A DNA stretch of 50,098 nt from Candidatus Scatosoma pullicola (GTDB taxonomy: Bacteria; Bacillota; Clostridia; Christensenellales; Borkfalkiaceae). Of this stretch, positions 41,990 through 50,098 are shown one piece after another (position 1 is the stretch's first letter; each line of letters begins with the position of its first letter). The stretch spans positions 1 to 50,098 of the forward strand of contig DVGN01000072.1 in NCBI GenBank assembly GCA_018712725.1, written 5' to 3'. A program made the position numbers and the translations under genes. A model generated the notes under the pieces. It worked only from the letters and a program-made list of their open reading frames with translations, made no database searches and was not told the origin of the DNA.

Positions 41990-42153
41990 ATAATTGTATT
42001 TGTAAAAAAAGGGTAAAAAACAGGGGAGACATACAGACAAACGCAAACTGCGAAAGAGGGATTCGGACGTACGTCAGAAAAAATATCCGGAAGGAGCGGG
42101 CCGCGCGGGAAAGCGCGTTCCGGCCGCCGGAAAAATATAAAGGAAGGTACATC
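41990..42153 (+). other. 5' leader of prs
   Basis: About 160 transcribed but untranslated bases precede prs. The second half is very GC-rich and can fold: for example GGCC-GCGC with GCGC-GGCC around 42099-42124. I do not recognise a known riboswitch. The leader ends in an SD (AAGGAAGG) 6-7 bases before the ATG. Confidence 0.4.
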
Positions 42154-43098
42154 ATGATAACTCACGGCAATGAAATCAAGTTGTTCTCCGGCAATTCCAA
42201 CCGTCCTTTGGCGGAGGCGATCGCCCGCAAGCTCAATACCGAGTTGGGCGGCATCGACGTTTCCACCTTCTCCGACGGAGAGATCAGCATCCACATCGAG
42301 GAGACCGTCCGGGGCAGGGATTTGTTCATCATCCAATCCACCTGCACCCCCGTCAACGACAACCTCATGGAGCTGCTCATCATGATCGACGCCGCCAAGC
42401 GCGCCAGCGCGGGGCGCATCACGGCGGTCATGCCCTATTTCGGCTATGCCCGTCAGGACAGGAAAGCCCGCTCGCGCGATCCCATCACAGCCAAGCTCGT
42501 CGCCAACCTCATCACCGCCGCGGGCGCGGACAGGGTTCTGACGATGGACCTGCACGCCGAGCAGATCCAGGGATTTTTCGACATCCCCGTGGACAATCTT
42601 CTGGGCGGCCCCACCCTGTGCGGATATTTCGCCAAAGAGGGGAACATCGACGTCATCGTCTCCCCCGACGTCGGCAGCGTCAAGCGGGCGCGCAAGGTCG
42701 CCGAAAAGTTCGGCGTGCCCATCGCCATCATCGACAAGCGCCGCCCCAAGGCGAACGTCATGGAAGTCATGAACATCATCGGCGACGTGAACGGCAAGAG
42801 ATGCCTTATGATCGACGACATGATCGACACCGCCGGCACCATCTGCCAGGGCGCGCAGGCGCTTAAAGACGCGGGCGCGACGGAAATTTACGCCGCCTGC
42901 ACACACGCGGTGCTCAGCGGTCCCGCCGTGGAGAGGCTGGAAAAATCGGCGATCACCAAGCTGGTGATGCTGGACACCATCCACCTGCCCGAAGAGAAGA
43001 TGCGGGACAAGTTCAGCATTCTTTCGACGGCGGACATCTTTGCCGCGGCGATCGAGAACGTCTATCTCGACAAGCCCATGTCCAAGCTGTACGACTGA
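42154..43098 (+). CDS. prs: Ribose-phosphate pyrophosphokinase
   Basis: A 314-residue PRPP synthetase, which makes 5-phosphoribosyl-1-pyrophosphate from ribose-5-phosphate and ATP for nucleotide, His and Trp synthesis. Typical motifs: '[15 protein letters not shown]' at the N-terminus, '[16 protein letters not shown]', '[18 protein letters not shown]' (ATP-binding flexible loop), '[19 protein letters not shown]', '[12 protein letters not shown]', and the PRPP-binding loop '[10 protein letters not shown]'. Length is standard for class I enzymes. It has its own promoter and long leader and is followed by a GC-rich hairpin. Confidence 0.98.
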   Translation: MITHGNEIKLFSGNSNRPLAEAIARKLNTELGGIDVSTFSDGEISIHIEETVRGRDLFIIQSTCTPVNDNLMELLIMIDAAKRASAGRITAVMPYFGYARQDRKARSRDPITAKLVANLITAAGADRVLTMDLHAEQIQGFFDIPVDNLLGGPTLCGYFAKEGNIDVIVSPDVGSVKRARKVAEKFGVPIAIIDKRRPKANVMEVMNIIGDVNGKRCLMIDDMIDTAGTICQGAQALKDAGATEIYAACTHAVLSGPAVERLEKSAITKLVMLDTIHLPEEKMRDKFSILSTADIFAAAIENVYLDKPMSKLYD

Positions 43099-43120
43099 AA
43101 AACAGACTGCGTATAAAAAG

Positions 43121-43147
43121 ACCGCCGCCGCGCTTTGCGGCGGCGGT
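43121..43147 (+). terminator. GC-rich hairpin after prs
   Basis: ACCGCCGCCGC (43121-43131) and GCGGCGGCGGT (43137-43147) form a perfect 11-bp stem with a five-base loop, 22 bases after the prs stop. Only three Ts follow, so termination may be partial and pth could be read from the prs transcript. Confidence 0.6.
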
Positions 43148-43185
43148 TTCGGCGGTTGATATCCGGAAAGGAGAAGAAAGAAAAT

Positions 43186-43752
43186 ATGTATCTGATCGTG
43201 GGGCTGGGCAACCCCGAAAAAAAATACGAAAAGACCTTTCACAACATGGGCTTTATCGCGGCGGGGGACGCCGCGGAAATCTTAGACGTGAAATTCAGAA
43301 AGAAGGAGTGCGAAGCGTCGGTCGCGGAGGCTTACGCGGGCGGGGAGAAGATCGTCATCGCCCGTCCTTTGACCTACATGAACAACTCCGGCAGGGCGGT
43401 CAGGCAGCTCATGGCGAAATACAAGGTGCCCGAAGAGCGCCTTCTCGTCATCTCGGACGATTACGACCTGCCCAAGGGGAAGGTGCGCATCCGTGCGGAG
43501 GGGGGCGCCGGCACCCACAACGGCATGCGCAGCGTCATCGGCGAGACGGGATTGAAGGGGTTCCCCCGCATCCGCATCGGCATCCGCGATCCGGAGGTGA
43601 ACATTCCCATCATCGATTACGTCCTTTCCGAAGTCCGCAAAGAGGATTACGAGCTGTTCGCCTCTGCCTGCCGTAAGGCGGGAGAAGCGGCGGCGGATTT
43701 TGCGCGCGGCATGCCCATCGATCTGGTGATGAACAAGTACAACCAGAAGTAA
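43186..43752 (+). CDS. pth: Peptidyl-tRNA hydrolase
   Basis: A 188-residue enzyme that frees tRNA from prematurely released peptidyl-tRNA. Family landmarks are 'YLIVGLGNPEKKYEKTFHNMGF', in two parts with the catalytic His in FHN (most homologues have RHN), then 'RPLTYMNNSGRAV' and 'DDYDLPKGKVRIR' with the conserved Asp, and 'GTHNGMRSVI'. The start is the ATG at 43186 with AAGGAG upstream; a longer in-frame frame lacks an SD and runs into the preceding hairpin. It is followed 36 bases later by mfd, a common gene pair in Firmicutes. Confidence 0.97.
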   Translation: MYLIVGLGNPEKKYEKTFHNMGFIAAGDAAEILDVKFRKKECEASVAEAYAGGEKIVIARPLTYMNNSGRAVRQLMAKYKVPEERLLVISDDYDLPKGKVRIRAEGGAGTHNGMRSVIGETGLKGFPRIRIGIRDPEVNIPIIDYVLSEVRKEDYELFASACRKAGEAAADFARGMPIDLVMNKYNQK

Positions 43753-43788
43753 ACTTTTTGTCCGGGAAAACGGACGAAACCATCCTTT

Positions 43789-46700
43789 ATGAAAGAGAAC
43801 TTTTTTTCGTTCGATGAAATCGGAGGGGACTATGCCCTTCTGAAAGAGGAACTCCGCCGGGGCACGCCCACGGCGGTTTTCGGCGTGTCCGATTCCCTCA
43901 AATGCTTTCTGGCGTCCCGGATCGACGCCCCCGTGGTCTATATAACGTCGGACGGCACGTCGGCGCGCAAAGCCGCGGAAAACGCCGCCGCCTTTTCGGG
44001 CAAACAAACCGCCGTGCTCGCCGCCAAGGACGAAGTGCTGCTGTACCGCAAGGCGCTTTCCAAGGATTCCCTCTTCCGCCGCCTGAACGGGATATACGCC
44101 CTTCAAAACGGCTGCCCCTTCGTGGCGGCGGAGATCGACGCGCTCGTGCAGCTCTTCCCCGCCCGCCTGCCCGTCCTCACCCTCGTCAAAGGGGAGGAGC
44201 GGGATTTTCTCTCCCTGCCCGGTCAGCTGGCGCGGATGGGGTATGTGCGCGGCTTCGAAGCGGAGGCGAAGGGGACGTTTGCCGTGCGCGGGGACATCCT
44301 CGACATCTTCCCCGTCAACGGGGAAAATCCCGTGCGGGTGGACTTTTTCGGAGATTCGGTGGAGCGCATCCGCCCCTACGACGCGGGGACGGGGGAGAGG
44401 CTGAAAGAGACGGACCGGCTGGTCATTCTCGCCGCCTCCGACGTCTTTGCGGAAGAGGGGGACAGAGAGCGCGTCGAAAAGGCGCTGAAAGGCGATCTGA
44501 AAAATTTCCGCACCACGGAGGCGTACACCCGCGCCGGCGCCATCGCGGACGAACTTCTGTCCGACCCGACGTTGTCCAATCCCTTCCTGATGCCCCTCCT
44601 GAAAAATTCCGTCGATTTTTTCTCCGTTTTGCCCGGGAACGCCGTGCTGGTGTTCGACGAAGGAAAGGCGCTCCGGGACAGATTCGACGCGCTCTATAAG
44701 GAGCACGAAGAGCGGTATCACCGCCTGCGGGAAGGGGGAGAGGCGTTTTCCTTCTCCTTAGGACAGTATGCGGACAAGGAGGACTTTCTCGGAAAAATAA
44801 GTTCTTTCCGCCGCGTCGCCCTGCAGACGTTTGCGGGCAGGAATTTCTTCTTCGAGCCGTTGAAGATCTTCAACCTGACCGCCACGCCCGTCTCCCGCTA
44901 TCTCAACGGCTTTCCCGCCCTGCTCACCGACGTGAAGAACTGGCTGAAAGGGGGATATCGGGTACTCATGTACTGCGGGGACGCCGCGCGGGCGGCGAAG
45001 ATGGAGGAGATGCTCGGCGACGAGTACGTCTCCACCGTCCGCCTGCCCGACCGCCTCTCCGACTTCCGCGGGGTGTGCGTCCTGCCCGAGACGGCGGACA
45101 GGGGCTTTGTCCTGCACGAATGCAAGCTCGCGGTCATCGGCACGGGGGACCTGTACACCAAGGCGCGCGAAACCAGGCGCATCCGCCGCAAGAGGGGGGA
45201 TATGTTCTCCGCCCCCGAAGTGGGGGATTACGCCGTACACGAGACGCACGGCATCGGCAAGGTCATCGGCACCAGGAAGATAGAGACCACGGACGGGACG
45301 AAGGAGTATATCGCGCTCGAATACAGGGACGGGGACGTCCTGTACGTGCCCGTGGAACACATGGACATCCTCTCCAAATACGTGGGGGATTCCGCGCCGG
45401 CGCTGAGCAAGATCGGCGGCGCCGACTTCGAACGGGTGAAGGCGCGGGTGCGCGCCTCCCTCAAAAAGCTCGCCTTCGACCTCAGAAAGCTGTACGCCGA
45501 GCGGGCGGAGGCGAAGGGATTCCGCTTTCCCGAAAACGAAGTGTTCATGCGGGAGTTCGAAGACGCCTTTCCCTACGAACTGACCCCCGATCAGGCGGAC
45601 AGCGTGGCGGAGATCAAAAAGGACATGTGTTCGGACAGGGTGATGGACCGGCTGCTGTGCGGGGACGTCGGGTTCGGAAAGACGGAAGTCGCCTTCCGCG
45701 CGGTGTACCTGTGCGTGCTGGCGGGCAAGCAGGCGGCGCTCATGTGTCCGAGCACGGTGCTGTGCAACCAGCACTTCAATACCGCCTGCCGCCGTTTCGC
45801 CGATTTCGGCGTGCGGATCGCGGCGCTCAACCGCTTCAATACGCCCAGGGAACAGGAAAAGATATTGAAGGGGCTCGCCGACGGGAGCGTCGATTTCGTC
45901 GTCGGCACCCACCGCCTGCTCTCTTCCGACGTGAAGTTCAAAAATCTGGGGCTGCTCGTTCTGGACGAGGAACAGCGCTTCGGCGTCGAACACAAGGAGA
46001 AGATCAAAAATCTGCGCAAGGACATCGACTGCCTGACGATGACGGCGACGCCCATTCCGCGCACGCTGCACATGTCCCTGTCGGGAATCCGGGACATCTC
46101 CACCATCCAGACCCCGCCGGGCGAACGGCTGCCCGTGCAGACGTACGTCGTCGAAGAGACGGAGACCCTCATCCGCGACGCCTGCATCCGGGAGCTCTCC
46201 CGCGGGGGGCAGGTATTTATCCTCTACAATCGGGTGGAGAGCATTTTCACGTTCGCGGCGAACATCCGCCGCATCCTGCCGGAGGCGGAGATCTCCGTCG
46301 CGCACGGCAGGATGGACAAGACGGCGCTCGAAAACAGCGTGTTCGACTTTTACAGCGGCAAGTCCGACGTTCTGATCACCACGACCATCATCGAAAACGG
46401 GATCGACCTGCCCAACGCCAACACCCTCGTCGTCATCGACGCCGACCGCCTGGGCATCGCCCAGCTGTATCAGCTTCGGGGCAGAGTGGGGCGGGGCACC
46501 CGGCTGGCGCACGCCTATTTCACCTTCAAGCCAGAACGGGTGATGACGCAGAACGCCTCCGAACGGCTGAAAGCGATCATGGAATTCACCGAACTCGGCT
46601 CGGGGTATAAACTCGCGATGCGCGATCTGGAGATCCGCGGCGCGGGGAACGTCCTGGGCGCGGAACAGCACGGGCACATGGACAAAGTGGGCTACGAGCT

Positions 46701-47196
46701 GTACGCCAAGCTCCTCAAAGAGGAACTGACGGGGGAGACGCAGACGGTGGCGGAGCTGGACATCCGCGCCGACGCCTATATTCCGGAGCGGTACATGGAA
46801 TCCCCCGCCGCCCGGATGGACGCCTACAAGCAGATCGCGGAGATCTCGTCCGCCGCCGATTACAAGCGGGTGTACACTTCGATGGAGGACGCCTACGGTC
46901 CCCTGCCCAAGGCCGTGGTCAACCTGCTGACGGTCGCCGTGTTGAAGAGCTATGCGGCAAAATTCAACATCCGGAAAATCTCTCTCGTCAAGGGGGTGGG
47001 GGCGCTGGAATTTCCCTCTCTCGAATCGCTCGGCGACAGGCGCATCCAGGCGGCGATGGACAAATACCGTTCGCACGTCCGCCTGAACATGACGGAAGCG
47101 CCCGTGGTGGAGTTCGTCGGGGGGAAGGATTCCGCCGATCTCATGGCGGGAATGACGAAATTTTTGAAATTTTCTCTGACTTTCACAAGTTTGTAA
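43789..47196 (+). CDS. mfd: Transcription-repair coupling factor Mfd
   Basis: An 1135-residue DNA translocase that removes RNA polymerase stalled at lesions and recruits UvrA. The N-terminal third is UvrB-like without ATPase motifs. The RNA-polymerase-interacting Tudor-like domain is around 475-545 ('VGDYAVHETHGIGKVIG', 'EYRDGDVLYVPVEHMDIL'). The helicase core has Walker A 'GDVGFGKTE' with Lys631, the DEEQ box at 726-729, 'MTATPIPRTLHMSL', and the RecG/Mfd-type 'QLRGRVGRG'. The C-terminal TRCF domain completes the protein. Length is normal. I see no strong SD before the ATG at 43789; coupling to pth or a later start is possible. Confidence 0.98.
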   Translation: MKENFFSFDEIGGDYALLKEELRRGTPTAVFGVSDSLKCFLASRIDAPVVYITSDGTSARKAAENAAAFSGKQTAVLAAKDEVLLYRKALSKDSLFRRLNGIYALQNGCPFVAAEIDALVQLFPARLPVLTLVKGEERDFLSLPGQLARMGYVRGFEAEAKGTFAVRGDILDIFPVNGENPVRVDFFGDSVERIRPYDAGTGERLKETDRLVILAASDVFAEEGDRERVEKALKGDLKNFRTTEAYTRAGAIADELLSDPTLSNPFLMPLLKNSVDFFSVLPGNAVLVFDEGKALRDRFDALYKEHEERYHRLREGGEAFSFSLGQYADKEDFLGKISSFRRVALQTFAGRNFFFEPLKIFNLTATPVSRYLNGFPALLTDVKNWLKGGYRVLMYCGDAARAAKMEEMLGDEYVSTVRLPDRLSDFRGVCVLPETADRGFVLHECKLAVIGTGDLYTKARETRRIRRKRGDMFSAPEVGDYAVHETHGIGKVIGTRKIETTDGTKEYIALEYRDGDVLYVPVEHMDILSKYVGDSAPALSKIGGADFERVKARVRASLKKLAFDLRKLYAERAEAKGFRFPENEVFMREFEDAFPYELTPDQADSVAEIKKDMCSDRVMDRLLCGDVGFGKTEVAFRAVYLCVLAGKQAALMCPSTVLCNQHFNTACRRFADFGVRIAALNRFNTPREQEKILKGLADGSVDFVVGTHRLLSSDVKFKNLGLLVLDEEQRFGVEHKEKIKNLRKDIDCLTMTATPIPRTLHMSLSGIRDISTIQTPPGERLPVQTYVVEETETLIRDACIRELSRGGQVFILYNRVESIFTFAANIRRILPEAEISVAHGRMDKTALENSVFDFYSGKSDVLITTTIIENGIDLPNANTLVVIDADRLGIAQLYQLRGRVGRGTRLAHAYFTFKPERVMTQNASERLKAIMEFTELGSGYKLAMRDLEIRGAGNVLGAEQHGHMDKVGYELYAKLLKEELTGETQTVAELDIRADAYIPERYMESPAARMDAYKQIAEISSAADYKRVYTSMEDAYGPLPKAVVNLLTVAVLKSYAAKFNIRKISLVKGVGALEFPSLESLGDRRIQAAMDKYRSHVRLNMTEAPVVEFVGGKDSADLMAGMTKFLKFSLTFTSL

Positions 47197-47206
47197 CTAA
47201 AATCGA

Positions 47207-47235
47207 TTGCACATTTGCGCGGAATCGGTTATAAT
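47207..47235 (+). promoter_or_regulatory. Promoter of the PpiC/SurA-like lipoprotein gene
   Basis: TTGCAC at 47207-47212, a 17-base spacer and a perfect TATAAT at 47230-47235 make a strong sigma-A promoter just after mfd. The roughly 70-base leader contains small GC-rich inverted repeats around 47269-47292. Confidence 0.85.
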
Positions 47236-47313
47236 AGATAAGTGCAGAGTGCCGCAGTGTTTCGGGTCGGCGCCTGCGCCGGCGATCGCCGGAGAAATAA
47301 TCGGAGCGGTTTT

Positions 47314-49527
47314 ATGAAGAACAGAAAAGCATTCAGAAGAACAGCGGTATCGGCTCTCTGCGTCGCGTTCGCCCTTTCGGCGGCGTCCTGCGGCGAAGGG
47401 ATGATCACGACCAACAGCGAAAAGGACATGGCGCAGGTCGTCGGTACCGTGAATATCGCCAATCACGAAGAATTTCAGGAGGGCGGGCAGTACGCGGCTT
47501 ATGCGAGCGCCATTTCCAGCGTCAATTCGGACATTTTGAAGCGGGATCTCGTGGCGTATTTCCTCAATACGGGATATACTTATGTCCAGAGTTACGGCTA
47601 TACCTACGAGCAGACGTTCAATCTGCTCATGGACAACCTGGTAAACCGCAAGATCATCGTGCAGTACGCCATGGCGTATTATTTCGAGCGGGGCGCGGAC
47701 GCGGGCGACGAAGAGTATGGCGGCGTTTATTCGGTCTCCGATTATACGCAGTACGTCGAAGAACAGACGGCGGCGCTCGACGACGCCCTCAAAGTGCATT
47801 ACGAAAACCATCCCGAACTGCTCACGCTGCAATATTTCCTCACCGAAGGGGGCAGGGACGGCACCGATTACGACCGGGCGGTCTATTCGCTGAAATCGAT
47901 GATCAATTCCACCCTCGATTCGGCGGAGACGGACTACATTTCCGATCAGGACGATACCTCTTCTTCGACGGGGGATACCCGTACGACGCCGACGGGCGTG
48001 GGCACCGAAGTGGAGGATTATTATCCCGTGGACGCCGAAGGCAATCTCGATTACGACGTGTATACGGGGCACAATACGCTGGACAGCTGCGGGCAGTACG
48101 AGGCGCAGGACGGGTCCACGCAGTCGACCCGCCGCAGAGCTTATAACGTGTTCCTTTCCAATCTTTCGGCGAATAATCTGCTCAACGAAGGCGAAGACAC
48201 CGGAAATCTCGAAGGCATCGATTATTATTACGTGGAACTCGCCAGCCAGCTCGAACAGGCGCTCATCAACAAATATGCGGACGATCTGAACGACGAAGCG
48301 AACGAAGAGCTCACGCAGGAGTACGTCGAGGAGAAATACAATTCCCTCCTCGCGACGCAGAAAAATTCCTACGACAGCGATCAGGACACCTTTGAGACGG
48401 CGATCGGGAGCGTTTCCGATACCTCTTTCGTCCTGTACAGTCCCCGCGAAGGGTTCGGCTTCGTCTACAACATCGTGCTGCCCTTCTCGGCGACGCAGAG
48501 CCAGATTCTGTCCACTTATACCAACGACACGGGGCTGAGGCAGGAGGAGATCTATCAGAAGCGCGCGGCGCTGCTTTCCAACATCCGCGCCACCGATCTG
48601 CGTACGCCCTGGTTCTCGGCGGATGAGGACAGCAATTACGCCTTCGAAGCGACGGCGGAGGATGCCTATTACAAAAATACCTTCACGCAGTCCAATGAGG
48701 CGGCGGGGAACAAGACCTATCTCTTCTTCGAGGACAACCTCAAAAAGAGCAGCGGCGACAACGCGCAGTACGAGAAACTCACGCAGTATTACGGGCGGTA
48801 TCCTTACAACGGCACGGCGACTTTCGACGAGACCGAAGAAGAGTGGAATTTCGTTCCCCAGCGTTTGTCCGTGGATACTTTCCTCGACGAGATGGAAGGG
48901 TATTACGCCTATGCGGGGCTGCGGGCGTCGGGTACGGAAAACGCCGGATATATGCAGGACATCTACGACGAGGCGGAAGACGAATTCGATTATTCCAAAT
49001 TCATCTATTATCAGGGCAAAGTGACGGGCTCGGACGGCGCGACTCTCGGCGGGACCGAGCATAAAGATTATTTCGTCGAAGGGACGGAGGCGTACACCGC
49101 CGTGTCCGTGTTCAACGAACTGATGTTTGCGTACAGTTCGGATACGGGCGGATTCAATACCTATATGGGGTACACCGTCTCTCCGTATAAGACGGACTAC
49201 GTCGCGGAATTCGAATATGCCGCGCAGGCCGCCATCCGCGAAGGGGTGGGCACCTATGTCGTGTGTCCTTCCGATTACGGCTGGCACATCATTTATGTAT
49301 CTTTCGTGTACGATCAGGCGGGCGAAGTGTACGGTTTCGATTGGAACGAACGGGAGACGGAGGGGACTTTCTCCTATCTCTTCTACGAATCTCTGAAGTC
49401 CGATTCCTCTTCTTCCTCCTCCTATTCGTCGATGGTGCAGAACAAGATCCTCGGCGAGTACAACACTTCCTCCTGCGTCGTCCGCTACGAGAACAGATAT
49501 AAAGATCTGCTTTCGATGGACGCGTGA
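47314..49527 (+). CDS. PpiC/SurA-like peptidyl-prolyl isomerase lipoprotein (PrsA-like)
   Basis: A 737-residue predicted lipoprotein; the lipobox is LSAASC. Its N-terminal part matches the SurA/PrsA chaperone helices, especially 'TFNLLMDNLVNRKIIVQYAM'. The C-terminal region has the rotamase-type ending 'GTYVVCPSDYGWHIIYVSFV', preceded by 'AAQAAIREG'. The middle is long and rich in Asp, Thr, Ser and Tyr, with no motif I can name. PrsA proteins are normally about 300 residues, so this one is more than twice the usual size. It is likely to sit outside the membrane and help fold exported proteins, which fits the load of very large secreted proteins in this window. The chosen ATG has GGAG eight bases upstream; a longer in-frame extension would break the signal peptide. 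Confidence 0.75.
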   Translation: MKNRKAFRRTAVSALCVAFALSAASCGEGMITTNSEKDMAQVVGTVNIANHEEFQEGGQYAAYASAISSVNSDILKRDLVAYFLNTGYTYVQSYGYTYEQTFNLLMDNLVNRKIIVQYAMAYYFERGADAGDEEYGGVYSVSDYTQYVEEQTAALDDALKVHYENHPELLTLQYFLTEGGRDGTDYDRAVYSLKSMINSTLDSAETDYISDQDDTSSSTGDTRTTPTGVGTEVEDYYPVDAEGNLDYDVYTGHNTLDSCGQYEAQDGSTQSTRRRAYNVFLSNLSANNLLNEGEDTGNLEGIDYYYVELASQLEQALINKYADDLNDEANEELTQEYVEEKYNSLLATQKNSYDSDQDTFETAIGSVSDTSFVLYSPREGFGFVYNIVLPFSATQSQILSTYTNDTGLRQEEIYQKRAALLSNIRATDLRTPWFSADEDSNYAFEATAEDAYYKNTFTQSNEAAGNKTYLFFEDNLKKSSGDNAQYEKLTQYYGRYPYNGTATFDETEEEWNFVPQRLSVDTFLDEMEGYYAYAGLRASGTENAGYMQDIYDEAEDEFDYSKFIYYQGKVTGSDGATLGGTEHKDYFVEGTEAYTAVSVFNELMFAYSSDTGGFNTYMGYTVSPYKTDYVAEFEYAAQAAIREGVGTYVVCPSDYGWHIIYVSFVYDQAGEVYGFDWNERETEGTFSYLFYESLKSDSSSSSSYSSMVQNKILGEYNTSSCVVRYENRYKDLLSMDA

Positions 49528-49756
49528 TTTCCGTGCGGGGGCGGAAGAGAGCAGTTTTCTCGCGCCGCGTCCGGGAGCGCGGAAGTGCGGACATAATCCG
49601 TGCCGGAAAGGTGCATACTGAGTAAGGCGGCTTTGCCGTCTGTATGCCGCCGGCGGGATCGGCTCAAACGGAAGAATCCTCCGTGCCGCGATCGGCGGCG
49701 CGGAGGTCTTTTTACAAAGATTTTTTCGCAGAGGGGGAAATTTTTCCGTTCTGCGT
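49528..49756. other. Non-coding gap with hairpins after the PpiC-like gene
   Basis: About 230 bases with no credible gene. GCATAC (49612-49617) can pair with GTATGC (49642-49647), with GGCGGC/GCCGTC nested inside. The terminator hairpin described separately lies downstream. Nothing else is recognised. Confidence 0.5.
49678..49713 (+). terminator. Terminator after the PpiC-like gene
   Basis: CCTCCG (49678-49683) pairs with CGGAGG (49701-49706), and GCCG/CGGC extend the stem inside. A T-rich run (TCTTTTT) follows. It is about 150 bases after the lipoprotein stop. Confidence 0.75.
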
Positions 49757-49785
49757 TTGACTTTCCGCGCCGATGCGGGTATAAT
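49757..49785 (+). promoter_or_regulatory. Promoter of the SGNH hydrolase gene
   Basis: TTGACT at 49757-49762, a 17-base spacer and TATAAT at 49780-49785, about 40 bases upstream of the start codon. Confidence 0.85.
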
Positions 49786-49826
49786 GATAGGGAAAGGAAA
49801 ACGAATGTGAAAAAAGGAGAAAAATC

Positions 49827-50098
49827 ATGCTGCTGAAAAACGGAGAGAAGATCGTCTTTGCGGGCGATTCGGTCACGGACGACGGCCGGGCGCGGCCGAT
49901 CGGGGAAGGGAACGCGCAGAAGCTCGGGAACGGATATGTGAGGCTCATCGACTGTTTCCTCAACGTCGATTGTCCCGAACAGCTCTTTCATCTCGTCAAC
50001 ATGGGAATTTCCGGCAATACCTCCCGCGATCTGCTCGCGCGGTGGGATACGGACGTCAACGCCCTTTCTCCCGATTGGGTGATCCTGTGCATCGGCTT
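49827..50098 (+). CDS. SGNH/GDSL-type hydrolase (3' partial)
   Basis: The first 90 residues of a serine esterase/lipase-like enzyme; the gene continues past the end of the window. The block I nucleophile motif is 'FAGDSVTDDGR' and the glycine of block II and the Asn of block III appear in 'NMGISGNTSRDLLARW', as in rhamnogalacturonan acetylesterase and similar carbohydrate esterases. The catalytic DxxH near the C-terminus lies outside the window. There is no signal peptide, so it probably works in the cytoplasm. AAGGAG lies eight bases before the ATG, and a consensus promoter lies upstream. Confidence 0.9.
   Translation, partial: MLLKNGEKIVFAGDSVTDDGRARPIGEGNAQKLGNGYVRLIDCFLNVDCPEQLFHLVNMGISGNTSRDLLARWDTDVNALSPDWVILCIG

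Overview
The window reads as chromosomal DNA of a GC-rich, spore-forming Gram-positive bacterium of the class Clostridia. The evidence is a complete spoIIA operon (anti-anti-sigma, anti-sigma F, sigma F), many lipoproteins with Gram-positive style lipoboxes, AGGAGG ribosome binding sites, sigma-A type promoters, tRNA genes with encoded CCA, and large BspA-like and bacterial Ig-like surface proteins. An uncultured gut lineage near Christensenellales is a plausible guess from general gene style, but nothing in the sequence proves it. Coding density is high, almost everything is on the plus strand, and I see no transposase, integrase, phage gene or CRISPR array.

Region 1 (1-1024) holds the tail of an unidentified gene and a membrane protein with an HExxH zinc motif. 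Region 2 (1025-20997) starts with a 716-base non-coding stretch carrying a likely promoter and several symmetric AT-rich sites. It continues as an uninterrupted run of nine genes ending at a clear terminator: a 2322-residue subtilisin/BIG2/BspA-LRR surface protein, an InlB-repeat plus LRR lipoprotein, a third surface lipoprotein, an oversized family 5 solute-binding lipoprotein, OppB, OppC, OppD, OppF and a 99-residue membrane protein. I read this as a peptide-foraging system in which a surface protease and an oligopeptide importer are made together. The importer is unusual: OppD has an insertion of about 110 residues made of short D-x-x-G repeats, OppC and OppF have charged N-terminal extensions, and the binding protein is far larger than usual.

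Region 3 (21100-36361) is a glycan locus. An AraC-type regulator faces away from eight genes: a cytoplasmic sialidase-like BNR protein, a DapA/N-acetylneuraminate-lyase family aldolase, a family 1 sugar-binding lipoprotein, two MalF/MalG-type permeases, a secreted Ig-like protein, a DUF4838 lipoprotein and a BIG2 lipoprotein with triplicated C-terminal modules. Both divergent promoters are visible, with three copies of a 12-base direct repeat between them that look like the AraC operator. No ATPase is encoded here, so a shared one elsewhere is expected.

Region 4 (36362-37320) is a minus-strand tRNA cluster (CAU, Asp, Phe, Thr, Tyr) with its own strong promoter, followed downstream by two copies of a palindromic repeat of about 60 bases that includes the terminator. 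Region 5 (37385-50098) is housekeeping: spoIIAA-spoIIAB-sigF, a CPBP membrane protease that appears leaderless, rlmH, an M14 carboxypeptidase, tadA, prs, pth, mfd, a PpiC/SurA-like lipoprotein and the start of an SGNH hydrolase that runs off the window.
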